From Euperipatoides rowelli (Eukaryota > Onychophora > Udeonychophora > Euonychophora > Peripatopsidae), in the NCBI GenBank assembly GCA_003024985.2, contig PXIH01S0000530.1: a DNA stretch of 13,960 bases. One strand, given 5' to 3'. Made by a program: the position numbers and the translations under genes. The notes beneath the pieces are model-generated. The model did not search any database, had not been told where the DNA came from, and worked only from the letters and a program-made list of their open reading frames with translations. Of this stretch, positions 1 through 8,049 are shown one piece after another (the stretch's first letter is position 1; each line of letters starts with the position of its first letter).

Positions 1-1087
1 AATCATTTTTTTAGTCATTATCTTTCAAAATAAATCATAAAAAAAAAAAGAAAAAATCGGAAGCATGTCACCTTTAAGAAAATGAAAACTTACTGTATTA
101 ATGGTGATTGAAGTTGATAGTTGTAGTTTAATTTAATCTAAAGATGAATAATTACTTTTTATATAAATACCTGTATTCTAGTTATTATTCTGACATTTAG
201 AATGTGAAATAGTTGCAGAGTTGTCAGATAATCAGATTTATCAGCAATCACTTGGGTTTTGTAGCACTTTCCAGCATGTTAGGTTTTAAAATTAAAGCAG
301 ATTTTTTTTAAAAAAAATTAGAAAATTATAAAAAAAAAAAAATTTATAAGCAATATTGTAAAAATAATTCTTTAAAGTGCACAAATTTTGAGTAATATAA
401 TTTATAACTTTTATTTTTAGTAGAGAAGTAATAATTTAAAGAACATTCATAGTCATTGCAGCTTGATAATGTTGTGCTATTTGATAATTAACACAATTAA
501 AATCCTGAAGATGCATGAGAAATAATCATATACAGTAGTTATAAATATGCATATGGCTCAAGATTGTGCAAGTGGGTTTAAAGTAAGGAGAGGAAAATAT
601 ATACAGTATGTCTACAGCAGAGAATTGTTAATGACTAGGTACAGTATATCTTAATTAGGTAAAGTAAAGTTCTCAGCTATTTTGAATGTTATTAAACTTG
701 AAAGTAATCATTATTATTTTTTATTATTTTTTTTATCCATTCTTATCAATTTTGTATCCAACTAGTAGATTTTGTAAAAGAAAGAAAAACAACTCTAATT
801 TTAACTTTAAAGTTGTTTATTTACTTATTTTAAGGAGTAGCTGATGTTACATGGTTGGATATTTAGTGAAAAATTAGGATATTTGAAGTCTATAGTAAGG
901 ATTTTTGAACAAATATCAGGAAAACCAGTGACTGATGGATAGGAATGGTACAGCTTATACCATACTAGCTTAAAAGACCCTCAAAAATTACAGCAATTAC
1001 TTTTTTTCCTCCGTCCACCCCTTCCCTCACCCACTTACTTCGTTTGTTTCAAATTCTAAAACCTAAACAGTCTAAAGTGAAAGATCA
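1..1087. other. AT-rich non-coding background
   Basis: No coding frame, RNA gene or recognisable transposon end is visible here. The stretch has poly-A/T runs (about 300-342 holds a T-run followed by two A-runs) and four TACAGTA/TACTGTA words at 91, 531, 602 and 640. A possible minus-strand poly-A signal (AATAAA, plus-strand 816-821) and a minus-strand splice-donor-like GTAAGT (plus-strand 1033-1038) lie downstream of the small frame at 1088-1300. Both motifs are short enough to be chance. Confidence 0.6.
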
Positions 1088-1300
1088 TCAGTTCCACTTG
1101 GGACCGCCAAATAATGTGGTACTTCTACTTAAATCTGGAGTTCCTGTGAATTCTGAATGATTCTTATAATATGGTTCAACTTGAACGTTTAATCCACTCA
1201 ATCTTTCCAAAATGTTATCATTATCATTGTCCAAATTATCACTATGATGGAAATTTGCAGTTATTATAGTGATAAATAGAGAGAGAGAAGTAATGATCAT
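1088..1300 (-). CDS. Hypothetical small secreted peptide (70 codons, uncertain)
   Basis: I do not recognise this protein and it may not be a gene. It is the one short frame that looks like something: residues 1-15 form a hydrophobic leader (MIITSLSLFITIITA) with an Ala that would suit signal peptidase. An Asp/Asn-rich stretch follows (about 21-29, from a repeated AATGAT-like codon run), then a polar, non-repetitive tail with an N-glycosylation sequon NHS (47-49) and the C-terminus GGPKWN before TGA. Against it: the leader has no basic n-region, there is no dibasic processing site as in a neuropeptide precursor, and no cysteines. The frame is closed by TAA five codons upstream of the ATG, so this ATG is the only sensible start; position -3 is A. 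A CAG lies eight bases upstream and could be a splice acceptor. AATAAA occurs on the same strand about 270 bases past the stop. It could be an isolated first exon, a pseudogene or chance. Confidence 0.22.
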   Translation of the reverse strand: MIITSLSLFITIITANFHHSDNLDNDNDNILERLSGLNVQVEPYYKNHSEFTGTPDLSRSTTLFGGPKWN

Positions 1301-1668
1301 GATCGCCTGGATACATTATATGTGGTCACATGACTAAGCAGAAATGTTTCATGTCATAATGACTTTCAAAGTTTCACCTCTGTGTAGGCTATAATGAACT
1401 TTTTAAAGGTCTAAAAATGCATCAATTTTTTTTTTCCTTCTTAAAATAACCCATTCTGAAAGAACAGATTTATGACTGCATATTTAGGGCCAACGTTTGT
1501 TCAATACAGAATCTAATAAATTTAAAATATTATTTTATTGACTAAATAGAGTAGTTTTATCAAATTAAATCAATTAATATAAAAAACAAAATGAAAAATA
1601 TATATCTATATATTTCTCCCCTATGGTAATATTTGAAATCAATCCTTTCCACTCTAATTATTTTAATA

Positions 1669-2063
1669 CTAGCGTTTAAGCCCGTTACACGGGCATCAAC
1701 ATTTTTTTTTAGTTTCTAAAAATAGTTCCCAAGCCGAACTTAAATGTCGCTGTTACTGGCTTAAGAACATGATCATATTCCAATTAGGGTTATAGAATTT
1801 AATATATGGTTTCGTTATATCCAATTTTTTTTTTTAACACGATTGCATTTTTTTAAATCCCTTGATTTTAATTTTAGTTCTTTTTTAAAAAAATCGTTTG
1901 GTATGATTAAAAAAATATGCAATATATTTTATTCCTTTTGAACATAAATTTTACTAATTTTAATCATTTTTGAGGTTAATAATTACAATGATTCTTAAAT
2001 TGAAACGAAAAAAACGTTAATTTTTAATCGAGTGGCGTGAAAGAGAAAATTTTATAATATCGA
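1669..2063 (-). mobile_element. Probable non-autonomous Helitron
   Basis: Read on the minus strand, the segment ends with the Helitron 3' signature. A perfect 6-bp hairpin GCCCGT-gta-ACGGGC (plus 1680-1694) is followed by seven bases and then CTAG (plus 1672 down to 1669), directly abutting a T as expected for insertion between A and T. Hairpin, 11-base spacing and CTRR terminus all match the known structure. The 5' end is less certain: the best candidate begins TCGATATTATAAAA at plus 2063 and abuts a host A, but other TC positions nearby would also fit. The interior (about 395 bp) is AT-rich and holds no Rep/helicase frame, so it would depend on an autonomous relative. The 3' end call is good; the overall extent is inference. 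Confidence 0.6.
1680..1694 (-). repeat. Helitron 3' terminal hairpin
   Basis: Six perfect G/C-rich base pairs (GCCCGT with ACGGGC) around a 3-base loop, in strongly AT-rich surroundings. In Helitrons this subterminal hairpin sits 10-12 bases before the CTRR end, as here. Confidence 0.65.
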
Positions 2064-2110
2064 TATATTATCAACATTTGAGTTAAACATCTTTAAAGTT
2101 TGTCAATAGA

Positions 2111-2220
2111 AGAGATATTTGGCTGAATTAGGGCCTACCCGGTATTCGGCCTTTGTTAGGCTAATAGCCGAATATCCATTGAATACTGATTCTGCCAATA
2201 TTAATATTTGTTTCATCTCT
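2111..2220. mobile_element. MITE-like long imperfect inverted repeat (ATTCGG type)
   Basis: The outer ends are inverted copies, AGAGAT at 2111-2116 and ATCTCT at 2215-2220. Next inside, the left arm ATATTTGGCTGAATTAG is matched by the reverse complement of the right arm around 2183-2202 (ATATTGGCAGAATCAG), and the centre is a stem TATTCGGC (2143-2150) / GCCGAATA (2167-2174). The whole 110 bp can fold on itself with bulges. Repeats with alternating ATTCGG/CCGAAT are common remnants of DNA transposons, often hAT-like, in animals. No clear 8-bp target duplication is seen, so the family is only suggested. Confidence 0.45.
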
Positions 2221-3310
2221 AATATAGATTAACGTATATATGTATATACAGTATGGTGTATATGTTTTTGCTATAGGCTATAAATATATGCTACTGTATA
2301 TAATTTTTTTTTTATATCAAATGAATTTTAATAGATATCTTTTAATCAAAATACATTTATAAATTAAAAATATTAAATCTTTCGGAGTTTGTTCTTCATA
2401 ATTTTGTTATTTATAATCAACTGTACAGCCTACAAAAAATAAATGCTTGCATCATCATAATAAACTATTATTTCATTACACAAACAAACTGTGTAGAAAA
2501 AAATTCTCTACCAAATTACCAAATAACATTTTTTCTTTTTAAATGTTTTTGTTTGGATATGATAGGTTTGAGGCTTCTTATACCAATATTTTCATGTCAA
2601 CATTTGATATTTAATCTCTTTTTTTCCGCCCACTTGCATTTCCTTATTTTTTTTCTTCTTTCTAATGTTTTTAGTTTATTTGAAAATGAAGACTTGAAAT
2701 GAAAACTATTCACAAGCATCTCTTCAACTAAAATATAATTATTACTTTATTTGTATCATCGGTTCAAAAATAGAACAAAGAAACATTTCAGACTGGTGAA
2801 AGAAAAAAAACTTGTCTACTAAGACAGACCAAGCTTTTATTTTTAACTATGTTCGTTTGTTTTTTGTAAATTTTAAAATAAACAAAACCATTTTATTGTC
2901 GACTTAAAAAAAAAAAAAAAACTAGAATCAAATTTTGAAAGGAAAAAAAAAAGTAACAGTTATTGCAAACAAATAAGAGCAGGGGAAGCTTCCGGAGGGC
3001 ATTTGGAAATGTTCCTTTTCTTTTGCACTACTTGAATTATGTAAGACATCAATAAGTCTATGAATAAATGTTCAAAATACACAAACTATAGATTAATTCT
3101 CTTACATTCTGTCAGATAACTTTAATAAGTTGTCAGTGTACAATTCGAAACTATCACTTGAAGGAAAGTGCAGGAAAGATAGGACAAAAATTAGCAAAGT
3201 TTTAAAAAAAAAAATACAAGCATGAAATTTGGTGAAAATGAACGGTAGAACTTTCCTTCCTGTTCAATATACTAAAGTTCCCCCAAAACCCACGTTGTGC
3301 TATAGCCACC
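2221..3310. other. AT-rich non-coding background
   Basis: No gene or clear element is seen. It contains alternating TA runs at about 2228-2260, TACAGTA at 2247 and TACTGTA at 2292, and long A-runs at about 2906-2920 and 2943-2952 that could be relics of retroposon tails, although no body is recognisable upstream of them. Confidence 0.55.
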
Positions 3311-3510
3311 TTAAGGCTTATTTATACTTCTACGTATTGTTTCTGCATTGTGTAAAAATAGTGCGCTTTGCGTAGAATCATGCACACTGGGGCAGTCAGG
3401 CATGCGCTATTAAAAGTCGGATAACCATCCGTTGTCGTCCGTAAAAGTTGAAAAAATCCAACTTTTACGCAGAGATTTCCGTTTTCTCTCCGTCCTATTA
3501 TTCCATTGAA
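3311..3510. mobile_element. Possible TTAA-type DNA transposon remnant, CpG-richer patch
   Basis: The patch starts TTAAGGCTTATTTATACTTC, resembling ends of TTAA-targeting DNA elements seen in fish and invertebrate genomes (from memory; no search). It has markedly more CpG and GC than its surroundings. Two internal hairpins are visible: imperfect arms AATAGTGCGC / GCGCTATT at about 3357-3366 and 3406-3413, and the perfect 11-bp stem at 3440-3469. No matching terminal repeat is found in the window, so it is truncated, solo-ended or something else. Confidence 0.3.
3440..3469. repeat. Perfect 11-bp hairpin
   Basis: CGTAAAAGTTG at 3440-3450 and its exact reverse complement CAACTTTTACG at 3459-3469 flank the 8-base loop AAAAAATC. 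No T-run follows, so it is not a polymerase III terminator. It most likely belongs to the surrounding transposon-like patch. Confidence 0.7.
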
Positions 3511-3740
3511 TTAATATCTTAGGTTATCTAAGTAGCGTAGACACACTGTTGTTTTTGTCCCCGATTGATTTTAGTTTAAAAACATCCTATTTCAATAATT
3601 ATTTTAATATTTTCCAACTGACTCAATTAATTTTAAAGTTATTACGGTATGAGCAGAATATTTGAAAAATAATAAAAAATAAAAGCGTCTTTGAAAATAG
3701 ATTTTTTTTTAAAATAAAAATAGGCCTACTGTTTTTCAAA

Positions 3741-3769
3741 AGGAGCAGTAGCAACCTGTGACTGAGCTA
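3741..3769 (+). repeat. Copy 1 of a dispersed repeat (AGGAGCAGTA...TGTGAC)
   Basis: AGGAGCAGTA, then GCAACCTGTGAC, recurs with small changes at 4493-4515 (AGGAGCAGTA then CAACTTGTGAC). Similarity extends a little upstream (TTTTTC then an A-run in both). Two copies about 750 bp apart indicate a shared repetitive family, possibly the subterminal part of a DNA transposon. Confidence 0.45.
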
Positions 3770-3794
3770 CAGTTCTGTACCTGCTACTTTTTGT

Positions 3795-3809
3795 CACTGT
3801 GACAAGCAC
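3795..3809. repeat. 15-bp palindrome TTGTCAC-T-GTGACAA
   Basis: A perfect 7-bp inverted repeat with a single central base. It lies in the same GC-richer patch as the dispersed AGGAGCAGTA repeat. It could be a dimer-binding site or part of a transposon end; nothing in the sequence separates these. Confidence 0.55.
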
Positions 3810-3892
3810 TACATTGCTTTTTTGCTCGTAAGGTTTTTAGCGTCGTTTATTTTCCAAGTTGTAGCATAGTATCGTAACTGTGATCTGTTACC

Positions 3893-3927
3893 CAGTCATA
3901 GAGTAGAAAGCATACTCTGTGTGACTG
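3893..3927. repeat. Stem-loop, about 13 bp with a 2-base bulge
   Basis: CAGTCA + TAGAGTA (3893-3905) pairs with TACTCTGTGTGACTG (3913-3927), leaving a CA-complement bulge, one G-T wobble and a 7-base loop. It is probably part of the same decayed element as the two neighbouring palindromic features. Confidence 0.5.
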
Positions 3928-4321
3928 GAACAACTATCATCGTTAACTATCATAACTTTGAATTACTACAAAAGAGCAGTTGAATTGAGAATTGAAAGTA
4001 AAGTAAAATGGGAAGTTTAGCTTTGAAGTGTCAACTAATCAAATGGGTTTAGTTTTGTATAACAATTGACAGTATGATTGTACGGTGTATGACAAAACAT
4101 TCATTATAAATTTTGATTTACTGCATAATAAAAATTTTATTCATTTCGTAAAAATATTAAAAATAAATTATCTAGACTGAAATGATTTTCATATCGTCTA
4201 TTAATTTTTTTCCCAATTCTTCATGAATCATGGTCGCATTTAGTATTTATCGTTGATTCAAGGGAAAGTTTGTATATAGCCTATATACTGTATATATTAA
4301 AACAAATTGAAAAATATCTGA

Positions 4322-4660
4322 TCTAAAGCATACACGGAAGAAATAGTAATATACCGAATCTATGATCTGTCACACAAAAGCAGGAAGGAACAGTAGCGCT
4401 GTCTAGATAGTCAGGCATCAACTAAAGTGAAGCAGAAAATGCTGAAAATCGACTGTGAACCTGACAGAATGGAGAAGGCTTTTTCTGAAAAAAGGAGCAG
4501 TACAACTTGTGACACAGGTGGAGCAGTGACAAAATAGTATACTGCGATTTCACAACCCATCCCTAGAATGATCAAGAGAAGGACTTTAGTGTTTGGCAAT
4601 GTGCCGATACTGCCAGGCATTGATGATATGCAGAAATTCAATATTCAAGTTAGGACATAA
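4322..4660 (+). pseudogene. Coding-like open frame broken by two UAGs (unknown)
   Basis: One frame runs 113 codons from after a TGA (4319-4321) to a TAA (4658-4660) with only two internal stops, both TAG (4394-4396 and 4535-4537). In DNA this AT-rich, more stops would be expected. The translated segments have ordinary protein composition: a Lys/Glu/Asp/Ser-rich middle (KVKQKMLKIDCEPDRMEKAF) and a tail containing KRRTLVFGNVPILPG. I do not recognise a family. AATAAA overlaps the final stop (4659-4664). The opposite strand also has a 76-codon hydrophobic frame (4411-4641), so the low stop density may simply reflect higher GC. Part of the segment (4493-4515) is a dispersed repeat also seen at 3741, which argues for a transposon remnant over a host pseudogene. 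Confidence 0.2.
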
Positions 4661-4684
4661 TAAATAATGAGGACATAAATAATG
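4652..4684 (+). repeat. Short tandem duplication, two copies
   Basis: AGGACATAATAAATAATG (4652-4669) is followed directly by AGGACATAAATAATG (4670-4684), the second copy lacking three bases. Replication slippage is the simplest explanation. Confidence 0.7.
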
Positions 4685-4726
4685 GTGACATTACTGATTA
4701 GTAAATGGTTTTTAAAGATAAAATTT

Positions 4727-4787
4727 TTCATCATATTATTGTTAACAATTAAATTGTTCATCATATTATTGTAACATAATTAAATTG
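4727..4787 (+). repeat. 30/31-bp tandem duplication, two copies
   Basis: Unit 1 (4727-4756) and unit 2 (4757-4787) both begin TTCATCATATTATTG and end AATTAAATTG, with one small indel region between. Unit 1 contains the 12-bp palindrome ATTGTTAACAAT (4738-4749), which is lost in unit 2. The change shows that the copies have had time to diverge. Confidence 0.75.
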
Positions 4788-6314
4788 TGAGCTTGTCTTT
4801 ATTTGAAGCACAATTTAACCACACTTTATTTTTAAAATGGTAGTTTTCTGTCTCTTACTCCCCCTTCCATACTATCCTACCATACACCTTACAATCACTT
4901 GTTATAATAATCCTAATTACCTGGATGAATGGTTATTCTAAATCATATTTTATTATTGCACATTAAAAATAAATAATTGTGGTAGTCAATGACATGTTAA
5001 AGATTTTTAGAAAATTCCATAATTTGCAAGTCTAACATAAAACCAATAGACTTACTAAAAAAATATAATCTCTAGATAAGACTCAATTTAATATGTTAAA
5101 AAAGCTTCATCTCATCTGTCACATGACTAAGTCTTCCAAAGGATTAAAACCTATGTTACTTTGTTTTTATTATTAAATGCCAATTTTAATTATTTTCATT
5201 ATAAAAAAAACAAAAACAATCAAAATACAAATAATGCAGAAACTACAGATTTAAACAAACAAGTTTGTTGTTTATTTGCATATGGTGGGTAACTGTTTTA
5301 TTTAAAATAAATAAATTAGCATAATTTTTTTTTTAAATAAATCACCTGATGACTACCAGCATACGTCATAATGTAATAAACAACTATGTTTGTTGCAAAT
5401 GAAATACTGTACTGTTATTTTAAACTAATGATTAAAAAATAAATTAATATAGCCCAACATCTGGTCAATATAAAAACAATATAAATTTTTTTTGTGAGGA
5501 TTAATCTCACCTTTGGAACACAAAAATTACTAGTACAAATTGATAAAGAGAATGTAGGCCTATTCAGTCACAAACTACATGAATAATAAAATATCCTTGT
5601 TCCATAAAATAAGAGGATAAGGAAAAAGAAATTTAAAATACTATAAATATCAAATAGAAAGCATTCATTAGACATTGTTTTCGACATAAAGTAATTTTTT
5701 TTATTTTAATTTTTCCATACCTAGATAATTTTAGAACATAGTCTTTAGAAAAACAAATATTTGACATACCAGTAATTCATATTGTATACTTGATTTTTTT
5801 TTAAAATAAAAATATATGTACACAAATATAGAGTAAGCTACAGTAATATCAGGGTTAATAGATTTAGCACAATCCATTTTCATGATAATCACAAAATTAA
5901 AAGCGAATATAAATTTTGTCTTCTTCAACTACCTACTGTACATATTGCATTATAAACAAACCCACTATAAAAATAACAACATTCAGGGTATGTGTCCATA
6001 TTTATTTTAAAATATACAGTATCTAGAAGTTAAATGATAAACTGTAAATGGTTTAAGTGTCGTTTTCTAAATTTATCACTGCCAGAGCAGAACAGATACA
6101 GCAAATAGACATACCAAAACAACTTTGTCACACTAATTTACTTCAAAAAGATTCTATTACCTCTCAAAATATATTCAGAAAAAACTTCCAGGAAATAAAC
6201 AATGGTCGAAAGATAATTTTACTAATCCATATAAAAATAAAAATATGTAAAATTCAGGGAAAAAATCATTTAGTACAAATATTTAAAATAATATAGGCTA
6301 AAACTATACAAGTT
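4788..6314. other. AT-rich non-coding background
   Basis: No supported gene. Short frames exist on both strands but have low-complexity Lys/Ile/Phe/Asn composition. The stretch holds TACAGTA/TACTGTA words at 5405, 5839, 5934 and 6015, TAGGCCTA at 5555, and a 7-bp hairpin AACAAAC-aa-GTTTGTT at 5254-5269, followed at 5274-5281 by a perfect POU octamer ATTTGCAT. An octamer alone is weak evidence for regulation. Confidence 0.55.
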
Positions 6315-6345
6315 TACAGTACTTAGGCCTACTGTATGTACAGTA
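6315..6345. repeat. Alternating TACAGTA / TACTGTA / TACAGTA array
   Basis: TACAGTA (6315-6321), TACTGTA (6330-6336) and TACAGTA (6339-6345) alternate in orientation, and TAGGCCTA (6324-6331) overlaps the first gap. The last two copies form a 7-bp inverted repeat with a 2-base gap; the first two form another with an 8-base gap. These words are overrepresented across the whole window. Confidence 0.65.
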
Positions 6346-6511
6346 TAATAAGGTGTATAGTATCATAAAATGCCATCAAAGGACGCTCAAACAAATAAAT
6401 GTGCACCCCTATTTCTCGGCCCAAGTTAGGTAAAGTTTGCCATTATCACAATTAAACTTTTTGAAAGAAATCCAAGCTGTGTATGCAACAGCCCCCGCTA
6501 GTTTTTACCTC

Positions 6512-6651
6512 ATCTAAGGTTCAGGAGAGTGTCTCCATGTCAACCAAATAAGTGCAACATTTTGAAAACCAATACTTTAAAGAATTTTGGTTCTAGCCAA
6601 GTAATAGCGCCTGGGCAGTCCTGCATTGCATTGTAGTAAATCTAAGGTTCA
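6512..6651 (+). repeat. 12-bp direct repeat pair ATCTAAGGTTCA
   Basis: Exact copies lie at 6512-6523 and 6640-6651. A small hairpin GGAGA-gtg-TCTCC follows the first copy (6524-6536). The pair sits inside a moderately GC-richer patch that leads into the C-tract at 6677 and is probably part of a decayed repeat. Confidence 0.4.
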
Positions 6652-6676
6652 CTAGCATGGCATCGAACTAAGGCAT

Positions 6677-6702
6677 CCCCCCCCCCCCCCCCGTTGCCCC
6701 CC
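6677..6702 (+). repeat. C16 homopolymer followed by C6
   Basis: Sixteen C (6677-6692), GTTG, then six C (6697-6702), in AT-rich surroundings. The G-rich strand could form a G-quadruplex and the C strand an i-motif. The exact length is also the kind of place where sequencing is unreliable. Confidence 0.75.
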
Positions 6703-7287
6703 TCCTGAATGTATAATTAGATCGGCATTCAACGGTATATCAAAAAGTATTTTAATATCTTCCCCAATGTCATTTTCATGCCATTAGCTTTTTCCTGCTG
6801 CTCCCTTTTCTATTTGGATGGATGCATCATCGAAGTTACTATTTTGGTAAAAATGCAAAAACAATTAAGGCATGAAGGGTTAATTAAATTGTCATTAATC
6901 CATACCCCATTAGGTATTGAGTGACAGTAAATCTACGCTGTTTTCAATCATTATTAATTTTGTTCTTGTTCAGTCATCATAAATTGATTGAATATTTCTA
7001 TTAACCTATTGTGGTTCTTTCCGTTTAGGCTCTCGGACATTTTATTGACCAAACTAAGAATTACGAATCCCCTTCCCTTTTTCTCACTAGTATTTGGGAA
7101 TACTCTATAACTTTAAAGAAATAGCCATCTAGATAATAAAAGAGTAGAAATGTTTTATATTTGCAAGGTTTGCTATTTCTCAAGCACTCATCCTAGCGCA
7201 ATGAGGTTTGATTTACTTGGTAGCCCTGATGAAGCAGATCTGATCATAGAGCAAACTTGGAACTGCAATTTTAAAAACTTTTTGTAG

Positions 7288-7299
7288 CCACTAGATGGT
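7288..7299 (+). promoter_or_regulatory. CTCF-core-like motif CCACTAGATGGT
   Basis: It fits CCASYAGRKGG of the CTCF core. CTCF is present in bilaterian animals. A single short match in non-coding DNA is weak; similar words also occur inside transposons. Confidence 0.2.
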
Positions 7300-7734
7300 C
7301 TCTTTCACCAATAGCTGATAAAACAGTTAAATCACTTAGAATTATATATGAAATGAATAGCAAAGTACAGTCAGTGCTTGGAAACAATGTTTTGGATTTA
7401 ATCTCTTGCAACAAGTCATACAGTAATATTTTAATTAGCAAGTTATTTGTATTCAACTATTATAACTCAGTGACAATCCTTTGTTATCGTCATCATTACA
7501 TACTGAAAAGTTATTATATTAAATCATCACATTTTTGAAGGAAAAAAATATTAAAATTAGTTTGTTTTTTTTGTTATGGTTAGCCTAACTAGTGTAAACA
7601 GCTCTTAAATTAATATTTCCGTCTGTGATTTTTAATTAAACCTGTTAGGTATGTAATTTAATTATTAATATTCTACTGATGTTCAGATCTATTTCGGTTT
7701 TTCCCTTCCTTATTTCGCTTATAAGAATTTGCGG

Positions 7735-7942
7735 TTCTTACGTATTAATAGTACTACCGTACGTAAACAAGTATTTAATGGTACTACTTACCAGAATATA
7801 TTCAAAAGGGGTTATTGAACCTCTTGATTGGAGTTTAGTCAATTTCACACATAGTTGAAGTTAGGGTTTAGGACGAAGGGTAAGGGTAAGGTTAGGTATG
7901 TAATAAAAAGATGTGTGCGGTAGTACCGTTATTACATAAGTA
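7735..7942. mobile_element. MITE-like element with about 31-bp terminal inverted repeats
   Basis: The left end (7735-7765) and the reverse complement of the right end (7912-7942) agree at about 23 of 31 positions without gaps, with a perfect core GTACTACCG. Weaker similarity runs about ten bases outward. The left end is duplicated in direct orientation: 7742-7762 resembles 7771-7791 (both GTATT...AATrGTACTAC), a 29-bp period. Between the arms is a degenerate telomere-like run. No frame for a transposase exists, so it would be non-autonomous. Target duplications directly at these ends are not evident. Confidence 0.5.
7860..7897 (+). repeat. Degenerate telomere-like G-rich repeat (TTAGGG-related)
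   Basis: The run reads as GTTAGGGTTTAGG, then AAGGGTAAGGGTAAGG, then TTAGG: degenerate variants of the metazoan telomere unit TTAGGG. It is short and imperfect and sits inside a MITE-like element, so it is more likely a simple repeat carried by the element than a relic of a telomere. With four or more G-triplets it could form a quadruplex. Confidence 0.5.
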
Positions 7943-8049
7943 CCCATTTTTTTCTGATTTTTTACCGAGTGTCCGAGACCAATTTTTAACAACCTCACAA
8001 CAGAGTGGACAAGAGACAAATTGCTAGTATTCTACTGATGTTATTTTAA

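Larger units (their letters stand above)
7644..8042. mobile_element. Nested repeat block bounded by direct repeats
   Basis: Two exact direct repeats bracket or enter this block: GTTAGGTATGTAAT at 7644-7657 and 7891-7904, and TATTCTACTGATGTT at 7669-7683 and 8028-8042. The second pair, 15 bp long, looks like a long target-site duplication around a roughly 344-bp insert, although the insert has no poly-A tail. The unequal offsets (247 and 359) fit a local duplication followed by insertion. The MITE-like inverted repeat at 7735-7942 lies inside. Confidence 0.5.

Noticed and set aside
2906-2952. Two A-runs as tails of SINE or LINE insertions
   Set aside because: No recognisable body, promoter boxes or target duplications adjoin them, and A-runs of this size are frequent throughout.
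4411-4641. 76-codon hydrophobic minus-strand frame
   Set aside because: It lies antisense to a Lys/Glu-rich coding-like plus frame and overlaps a dispersed repeat; hydrophobicity follows from composition.
5731-5928. 65-codon minus-strand frame rich in Lys, Phe and Ile
   Set aside because: Low-complexity composition typical of AT-rich DNA; no motif or conserved-looking stretch.
7860-7897. Former chromosome end (interstitial telomere)
   Set aside because: The repeat is too short and degenerate and lies inside a MITE-like element; G-rich simple repeats of this kind arise without telomere fusion.
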